Below, one piece after another: positions 45,501 to 54,500 of a stretch of 64,000 nucleotides of DNA. Made by a program: the position numbers and the translations under genes. The DNA is from Gavia stellata (Eukaryota; Chordata; Aves; Gaviiformes; Gaviidae). Numbering within the stretch: position 1 is the stretch's first letter; every line of letters starts with the position of its first letter. The stretch is from the NCBI RefSeq assembly GCF_030936135.1, contig NW_026776913.1, positions 1,922,001 through 1,986,000 on the forward strand. The letters are read 5' to 3'. The notes under the pieces were generated by a model. That model saw only the letters and a list, made by a program, of their open reading frames with translations, had not been told where the DNA came from and did no database searches.

Positions 45501-48500
45501 AGACAAGGGAACTGGGGTATCTGTTGCCACAGGCTGGCAGAGAGGTGACCTTCCTGGGGGATCCTCGACAAGGGCAGGGCTGGGCTGAGGCCTTGGGGAC
45601 AAGGAGGGGGCATGGGTTGGGAGGGCTCCCTGGGATCACCGTGTTGCCCCACAGGGGGCACAGAAAGGTCTGAGGGTGGAGGATGGGTTGGGAGGTGCCC
45701 TAGGCAGGCTGTGGTCCAGGGGAGCTGGGGGCCCCAGGGAGAAGCAGCAGTGTGTGCCTGGGGGAGCCCTGGTGGGGACAGGTCTCTTCTCAGGGTGCTG
45801 GCTGGGGAGGTGCGGGTGCCCTGGGCTGGGGACAGGGGACAGCTGGCCATTGGGTGGGAGTGTCAAGGTCTGTGGGGCCACAAATGACGCAGTAGGGCTG
45901 GAGCTGGGTACCCCCAACCTTGCACAGCCCGTGGGGATAGAAGGAACCCCTGCACTGCCCTGGGAACAGCCTGGCGGGGAGTGGGCTCCCACCCTGGTAC
46001 CTCTGACTCCGTCCGGGCAAGAGTTTCCCCAGACCCACAGTGCCGGGGCTCGGCACTGTCTTGACTGGTCCTGTGTCAGTGTTTGAAGGTGCTGCGGAGG
46101 TGAGGCTGGCGGATGGCGGCAAACACTGTGCCGGGAGAGTGGAGGTGAAACACAGGGGCCAGTGGGGGACCGTGTGTGGTGACTATTGGGGCATGGATGA
46201 TGCTGCAGTGGTTTGTAAGCAGCTGGACTGTGGGTCTGCTGTTGGAGCGCCTCAGTACGGACACTTTGGGCCAGGATCCGGCCCCATTTGGATGGATGAT
46301 GTTGGCTGTAATGGCACTGAGTCTGCCCTGTCTGACTGCACACACGGAGGATGGGGTGAACATGACTGTGGTCACGGTGAGGATGCTGGAGTGACGTGTT
46401 CAGGTAAGGGAGAGCCTGTTCTCCGCCTTGGGAGGTAGGACAGGGAAAGGGGCCTGGTTGTGCCCTCAGGGAGCAACACATGGACACTTGAGCAGGGTCC
46501 CATGATGCTGGTTGAACTGCTGAGCTGGGATTGTCATTGCTGATTTCCTCCATCCCTGGGGAAGGCCCAGTGGGAACCTGCCCCAGGGTGTCCATACCCT
46601 GCCTGGCCCCTGAAGTGGCTCAGATAAATCCCCCACCCAGCCCCGCAGTGTCTGTTGGTTCCCATCTTTCTCCTCCCTTTCACCCAGGGCCTGTCTGGCA
46701 GCACTGAGTGGAGGGCCAGGTCCCCCCATGCCAGAGGCACCAAGAGTGACTCACGCAGACACCCACAGCCGCAGGGAAGGGCGTGAGATGGATGGGGAAT
46801 TTTGGGTTGTGCCCCCTGGCAGACAGGAGTCCCTTGGCCCAAGCAAAGGGATTGCTTGGAGAGGAAGACCACGGGGCTTGGGCAGACGAGTGGGGTGGCA
46901 TGTGGCACTTCATTCCTCTCCCAGGGTCACCCCTCAAGAGACTGCCCGTGAGGATACAGCCCTGTCCAGGCAGTGCTGACCCGCTGCCCAGCCTCTCAGG
47001 TCTCTCCCAGTGCTGGGCTGCCTTGCACTTTTGGATGTGCCACCGTTTACTGGCTCTCCTCTGTGCCTGCCCTTGCACTGGGAGCTCGTGGAAGCCCAGG
47101 GTTGCTCTTCTGTCCACTCTCCTGCCCTCTTCCCGGCTGTTGGCCAGGGACATGCGCATCCAGCAGTGCACTCTGGCCATGGCTGAGGACCTCTTTCCCA
47201 GGAGGGTGCTGGAGCGGGGGGCTGGTACAGACACTGACCGCAGGTACAGCCTCACCATGCTTCTGCTCTGTGACATATTCTGTCTACCCGAAGCACCCCA
47301 ACAGTTCAAGACCCCCTGGGGAATGGGGTGCATTTCTGGCAGCTCCAAGGGGTTCCTCACGTCTGGCCCTGAGCTCAGTGGGGCAGAGCAAGCTGCAGCA
47401 GCCAACAGCGCCTGGGCGCATTTCCCTGGACCCCAAGTGCTTCAGGTGCTGCAGTGCCCAGGGACCAGTGCCAGGCAGCCCCAGGCCTCTGGGGCAGCAG
47501 CAGTTTGTCTGAGCGGTGCCTGTGGCTATGGCTTTGGGAGAGAAGCAAGCCCACAAGTGCTGTGCTGATTTCTGAGGAGCAGCAGGGGGGCCCTGATGTG
47601 TTTGTGCCATCAGCACCCCCTGAGAACAGCAGGGGTGGTCGTGGGGCTTTTTGCCCGTGGCAACCAAAGGGCTGTGGGAAATCTCAGGGGTCTTTGGTTG
47701 GTCCAGAATCTGTCCAGCTGGTCTGAGGGGAGAGCCGCCTCTAAGGACATGTAGCGATGCATGAGGACGACCTCTGGATAACTGTCTGTGACTCACACTT
47801 TGGTCCCAAAGGCAGCAACATGGTTTGCAGGGTCTGCTGTGGGTCTGAGATAGGCACGTACCCTTGAGTGCTGTGATGGTGTAGTGAAGGGGCGCAAGGG
47901 TTCCTGGATGCCTTTGTGGCACCAACACTCCCCCACAGCTTCCTCTGGGATGTGCAATGGGTGATTTGGTCATGGCTTGCTTGAAGGTCACCAGAGATGT
48001 GGAAATGTAACTGCCAGAGGGCTCTGGGAACTCCCAGCTGCTTTGTGTTTTTTCCAGGATTTGTCCGGCTGGTGGAAGGGAAGAGCCACTGCTCAGGACG
48101 TGTGGAGATCCGTGATGGGGACCAGTGGAAAACCGTCTGTGATTCCCACTTTGGTCCCAAAGCTGCTGACGTGGTCTGCAGGGAGCTGCAGTGTGGTGTG
48201 GCCCTGCCTGTCACTGGAGGAGGTCACTTTGGAGAAGGGGTCGGTCCCATCTGGGATGGAGCGCTGCAGTGTGTGGGGAATGAATCCCTCCTGGCCTCCT
48301 GCCCCAGAGGGTCCCCCAGGGACCAGCCCTGCACCCACGTGAACAGCGCTATTGTCACCTGCACACGTAAGGACTCGGGGTGGGGTGTTGAACACTGGGG
48401 CTGTGCCCGGGGTTGGGGAACAGAACAAGGACCGTGCTGGGCCGGGTGTGAGGGCAGGAGGGATGAGGGGATTGTCTGCAGCATGAAAATAGTGCAGAAG

Positions 48501-51500
48501 GAGAAGAAAGGCATGCTGTTCCTCTGGCCTCCCCGCCAGCTACTGGGGGTACAAGAGCACCAATCCGCCCTCTCTCCTCCTCCTCTGTCCCCAGAGTACA
48601 CAGGGTTCAGGCTGGTGAACGGCAGCACGCCATGTGCAGGGAGGGTGGAGGTCCAGGTGCTGGGGACCTGGGGGACCCTCTGTGCCTCCCACTGGGATCT
48701 GTCGGATGCCCACGTTCTCTGTCATCAACTCAACTGTGGGTTTGCCGAGTCCATTCCTGGAGGAGAGTATTTTGGGAGAGAGACTGGCCCTGTCTGGAGA
48801 GACTCATTCCACTGTGACGGGACTGAAGCCCACCTGGGTCAGTGCCCAGTGATCACCCTGGGGGCCTCACCATGCTCCCACGGGAGCAACGCTGCTGTTA
48901 TTTGCTCAGGTGAGTGCCGGAAAAATGCTGCCTTAACTTCATTCGCCCTTTGTGTGCATCATGGCCACCCAAAGTAGGGGTCGCAAGGCAGTACCAGGCT
49001 GAATTTCTCCCTGGAGAAACCCAGGAGCCAACGGGAGGGCTTTGCCTGCTTAGTCTGACCACTCTGCTGCGGGAGAGCTGAGGACTGAAGCATCAGGGCA
49101 GTGGCTTAGGCCCTGGTGCCGCTGCCAGGCCTGGGCTCCTCTGTTCCTATACTTTGGGATGAGCCCAGGACAGGGCTGCAGGGCACTGCCTCAGCCCTCT
49201 GGCTGCAGACAGCTGCATCCCATCCCCACAGAGGGCCCTGCAGAGCCTCATCCCACCACCCAGGCAGGAGCCCCCAGCAGCAGCAGACCTGGGTGTGAGC
49301 TGTAGAACAGGCCAAAGCTTTGCCCTCTCTTCTCACCAACACAAGGCTCAATCTTGTCCTGTTTGGTCGGAAAATCCCCTCTTGCCCTGCTCCCTGAAGG
49401 GTACCATGCTCCCCGGTGCCGCCAATGGCTGTGGTATCTCTGCTCTCCCTAGGCTCAGCCAGCTTTGCATCCCTGCGGCTGGTGGGTGGAGGGAGCCGGT
49501 GCGATGGGCGAGTGGAGATCTTCCAGCATGGGACGTGGGGCAGAGTCCTGGATGACCAGTGGGATGTGCAGGAGGCCAGCGTGGTGTGCCGGCAGCTGCG
49601 GTGCGGAGAGGCAGGGGGAGCTTACAACCCCCCAAAGCCGGAGCGAGGGACGGGCCCTGTGGGGCTGCGAGGGGTCAGGTGCACAGGGCACGAGGCCAAC
49701 CTGACCCTCTGCAACACCTCGCTGCCTGAGAGTGCACTGGCGGCAGGGGTTGCGGAGGACGTGGGAGTCATTTGCTGGGGTGAGCGGCGTTGCACGGGCC
49801 CCCCAGGTGACAGGGTGGGTGGGCAGCCGGCCCCTGAGAGCAACAGGGGTTTCTACCCACTACAGGGAGCCGGCGGGTCCGGCTGGTGAACGGGGCTGGG
49901 CGCTGCGCCGGGAGAGTGGAGATCTACTACCAGGGCAGCTGGGGGACTGTCTGCGACGATGGCTGGGACCTGTCTGATGCTGCCGTCGTTTGCCACCAGC
50001 TGGGCTGCGGAGGGGCAGTGGAGGTGGCTGGCTCTGCTCAGTTTGGGGAAGGCTCCGGGCAGATCTGGCTGGATGGCGTGAACTGCTCCGGGGCCGAAGC
50101 TGCTCTCTGGGACTGCCCTGCCAGGCCCTGGGGGCAGCACGACTGCGGGCACAAAGAGGATGCGGGAGTCGTCTGTTCAGGTCTGTGCTGGGAGCTGTGG
50201 TGGGAGCCTGGTTCCTGGGGAGGCCAGGACACACGGAGGGCCGGGCATGGCCAAGGCTCTCCCTGGCTGCCTCTGAGCTCCTGCCCAAGCCCGTCCTGTG
50301 GACACCCATGCATGGGCACCCTCAGTCCCACCGGGGGTCCCTGGGGAGCTCAGCTGTCCCCAAGGGTTAGCGGGAAGGGCAGGGGTGTCTGTCCATCAGG
50401 GACTTCTCTCTGCCCCTGGGTGCAAGGCGGGTGTGCTGGCCCTGCCCCTGCCCGTCTGAGTGCCTGGCGGGTGCAGAGGTGTCCTGGCTCCCACAGCCCC
50501 AGACCAGCCTGTTCCCCCTTGGTGCCTTTCCTCCCAGAGCTCGTGGCCCTGAGGCTGGAGAACAGCGACGGCTGCTCTGGGCGCCTGCAGGTTTTCTACA
50601 ACGGGACATGGGGGAGCATTTGCTCCAACTCGATGACTCTCGACACGGTGTCGCTGGCATGCAAGGAGCTGGGCTGCGGAGACAGAGGATCCCAGGAAAC
50701 AGGCCTGCCCTATGGTAGGGTGTCTGGCCCCGCGTGGCTGGATAAGGTGCAGTGTGGGGAGAAAACCAGCTCCTTCTGGCAGTGTCCCTCGGCTCCCTGG
50801 GACCCACAGTCATGCGAAGACCTGCGAGACGAGGTCCACATCATCTGCAACGGTAACTCTGAGCCGTTTGGGCACCCGTGTCACCCCAGATCCTGCTACC
50901 CGCTGGGCATAGTCAAACACAGAGAAAGGGCTTGGAGGGGCTTTTCCTTTCCATGTCAGACCCTTGTGTTGCCAGTGGCACAAGCATGACCGCAGCCACA
51001 CATGTCCAGCAGCAGTTGCCACCCAGGTTGCCAGCAGTGCCCAGGGGAGGCAGAGGTATCTCTAGGTGAGGCCTCAGAACAGACTAGACAGGATTCAGAG
51101 GTGCCTTCCCTCCATGGACACCCTCCTGCTGCTCTGCAAACCAGGGACCTTTTGGGGCTGAGCAATCTGGGTCCCCCCACAGTCCAACGCGTGTCCCCTG
51201 AATGACCGGTGTTCAGTTGCTGCCGTGATCATGATGGCAAAGGGAGGCACAAGCAGAGCTCAGCCCTGCTCTGTTCTGCACGATCCCCCAAACAAACCCC
51301 TTCACCACAGTGTTTCCTTCTTCAGGGGGACGCCCAGAAATGCCCCAGAGCCCGTTGGCCCCGTGCCCCAACTCCACGAGCTGCACAGGTAGGGAGCTGC
51401 TCCCCTGTGTACCCTTCTTGTCTGGCAGGGCTCTGCCAGCTGTCTCAGTGCCATGGGAGGTCTTTGCCTTCTCCAGACAGGGAGAAGATTCGTGCAGTGG

Positions 51501-54500
51501 GAGGCGAGGACGGGTGCTCAGGCAGAGTGGAGGTCTGGCACCGTGGCTCTTGGGGGACAGTGTGCGATGACTCCTGGGACATGCGGGATGCTGAAGTGGC
51601 GTGCAGGCAGCTGGGCTGTGGCCCCGCAGTGTCTGCCCTGCATGAGGCTGCGTTTGGGATGGGGATGGGCCCCATCTGGCTGGAGCAGGTGGAGTGCCAG
51701 GGGACAGAGCTGTCCTTACAGGACTGCTGGGCCCGGCCCGGGGACAGCGGTGTTTGCCGGCATAAGGAAGATGCTGCCGTGCGCTGCTCAGGTGAGTGGC
51801 AGGACTGGGACCCCTTGCTTGGGTATTGGCAGGGAGCTGGGGAAGGCCTTTTGTCCACTTAGTCCTGGCATGGCCCCTGACCTCCCAAGAGCAAGAACGT
51901 TCCTGCAGAGTGCAGGAGCCTGGTGCCAGGTGGGGAGCAGTCTTGGTGGAACTGGACATCCTCTGGCCACTGCCCGTGGGGCCCTGCAGCCCCAGGGCTA
52001 TCCCCTGGGCTGGCTGTGCCATCCTGCCTGCTGCCCACAGCAGAAGCCCTGGACCCAGTCCCAGCCTCCCTCTCTAGCACTACAGGAGGGGCAATTTGGG
52101 TGGGATGTGTCAAGGACACCTACAGACACATACACGGTGTGCTGAGGAGGAGGCTGTGTGGTACCCGCACACCCGCCCTCTCAGCTCAGCTCTCCTTTTC
52201 CTCCTCTGCAGCTATAGCCAGGACAGCAGCATCCCCACCCCGAGCAGGTAACTTGTCCTCCCCCCAGGGCTGGGTATCCCCCCAGACTGTGACCCACAGC
52301 TGGATGGAAGGGGCTCCTTGCTAGGGTGTGAAACTCCCAGGAGGAGGCACTGGGTGGGTGGTGGAGGGTTAGGGAGGGTTGTAATTTACTCAGCAGGGTG
52401 GAAGCTTCCCCGTCACTCACCCCTGGGGCCCTCCACCCCCTGCTGCCTTGTGTGATGGGGGTCAGGACTGGTGCTGCCTCCACCTCTCCCGGGCCTGCTG
52501 CTGCCCCTTCCATGTTCTTGCCCATGCAGATCCCACCCGAGGCCGTCTGACCAGCAGTGGGAGAGTCTCAGTGCCCGTCATCATCTGCATCATCCTGGGG
52601 GCCCTTCTCTGCCTGCTCCTGGCCCTCCTGGCTGGGCAAGTGCTAAGCGCCAGGGCTGGGCGCAGAGGTGGGTCCTTCCACAGCTGTCCCAGGGGGAGAT
52701 GCCTCCTGGAAGGGCTTTGGGGTGCTGCAGGGTGTCAGCAAGGGGCACGAGCAGAGCTGGGGGGATGAGACTGTGTACTGCCACCTGTCCCATGCACGGC
52801 CCCATTGAGTGCCTGGCTGTGGGGCACCAGCAGCAAGGGGTGGAGAGAGCCCAGAGGCGGGGGGAGCTAGCGATAGAGCGAGGAGAGAAATGGCAGAGTG
52901 GGGATGGCCAAGGCTGGCAGTGCTCTAGGTAGCGCTGGAGGGGGCTCTGGGGCAAGGGAGATGACAGGAGGAGTGCAAGGCAGCATGGTCCATCTCCACG
53001 GTGTCAGGCCCCCGGGCTGTCCCTCTGCCCAGCCCTTCCCACTCCCTAGCAGGGCAGGGGCTCTGCTGTGGACCCATGGGGCAGATAAGGGGCAGCTCCA
53101 GGTGGAGAGGAAACATGGGAGCTGCTCTGGGGTCAGGCAAGGGGGCATGACCCAGGGGCCAGAGGGGCATGAGCGCTGTCTCCAAAGGGGTGATGCGAGG
53201 ATGACACTGCCCCAGATAACCTCCACAGTGATGTTGCCCTCACTGAGGATGTGGCAGCTGTGCCTGGGCAACACAGTGGGGCTGTGCTGTAGGACCAGTC
53301 CCAAGGAACAGGTCTGCGGGAGAACAGTGGGGTCCCATTGCCCTTCTGCCTTTCCCTGTGCCAGCCCTGCCTGTGTCCCCAGGCTCCTGGAGAGCTCAGG
53401 AACCATTCCCCGAGGCCGTGTATGAGGAGGTTGTTTACAGCCCAGCGTGGGAGAAGCAGGCGAGGTTTGGTCGCTCAGGTGGGTGTGGGTCGTCCCTGGA
53501 GGCGCATCTGCAGGACCCTTTTCCCTGGCCATAACCCAGGGCTGATCCCCGTAAGGCCCCCAGCCCATTCAGCGCTGGGGCCGTGTGGTCTGTGGGGAGA
53601 GCATGCAGGTCCTGGGCCCGGGAGAGGAGCTTCCTCCCAACCAGCTTTGCCCATCCCAGCTGGACAGCCCCTCTCTGCCTGCCCCTGCACCCCATGGGAC
53701 AGCCGAGGAGTGAGGGAAGGGGCTGTCCTAGGGCAGCTCTGGGAGCACCTTTGAGACAGGGTTTGTCCCAGGGGAGCAGGGTGAATTCCCATCCCTCTTC
53801 CCTATTCAGCCCCAGCTCGGTGGGTCCCCCTTCCCCAGCAGTGCTGACCATGAGCCAGGTCAGTGGGGCTTGCTCCATAACACCCGCTGTGCATCCCTCC
53901 AGGCTCCTATTCAGAGGAGTCCCTGACCCAGCTGCAGCCCTACCCTGGCGTGAGCGAGGAGGAGGATGGTCTGGGATCAGCACCAGGTAACGGAGGCAGG
54001 AAGGGGTTGATCTCCCTGCAGACTTGCGATGGACAAAGGTGTCACTGAGTGTCACTGTCAGAGATGGGCAGGACCTGGGGGTCTCCCATGGTGCTGCCAA
54101 CACCAGTGTCTCAGCCCTGTGTCCCAGAACATCCTCCCGCCCTCTGCTCTGCAGGACGTACCTTCTCACTGTCACCAGCTCCCCTCTGCTTTCAGATGTT
54201 CTTGTCCTGCCCGGAGGTGAGCCAGCGGATGGCTATGATGATGCCAGGGAGGTTTCTGACCCAGAGGAGGATGCTGCCCCTGGGCAGGGAGCTTGGGAAC
54301 TGCCCAGGGTGCCAGAGGAGGGAGCAGGGACCAGGGATGCAGCCAGAGGTGAGAGGGAAATTCAGTGTTGCTGGTTCCGGGGGTGTCATCCCTGGCGCCA
54401 CCCAAGCCGCTGCCATACTGAGACCCCAGCCTCATGGGAAGAGGGAACCTGACCCAGGAGTTTCCCTTGGAGGGACTGGGGGTGGGAGAAGGAGCTGAAT

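Larger units (their letters stand above)
36181..48366 (+). repeat. 2,940-bp tandem segmental array, four units and a partial fifth
   Basis: The motif TCCTCTGGGATGTGCAATGG starts at 36181, 39121, 42061, 45001 and 47941, always exactly 2,940 bases apart, so no net insertion or deletion separates four full units. Each unit holds one B exon, a 662-bp intron, one A exon and a 1.65-kb intron containing a dead SRCR pseudo-exon. Units differ by only a few tens of substitutions. The partial fifth unit ends just past exon B5, after which the sequence diverges (48367 onward). All exons stay in phase, so unit number can change by unequal crossing-over without breaking the frame. Confidence 0.95.

Noticed and set aside
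36181-48366. CRISPR-like or prokaryotic repeat array
   Set aside because: Units are 2.9 kb long with exons, introns and vertebrate SRCR domains. Nothing resembles short direct repeats with spacers.
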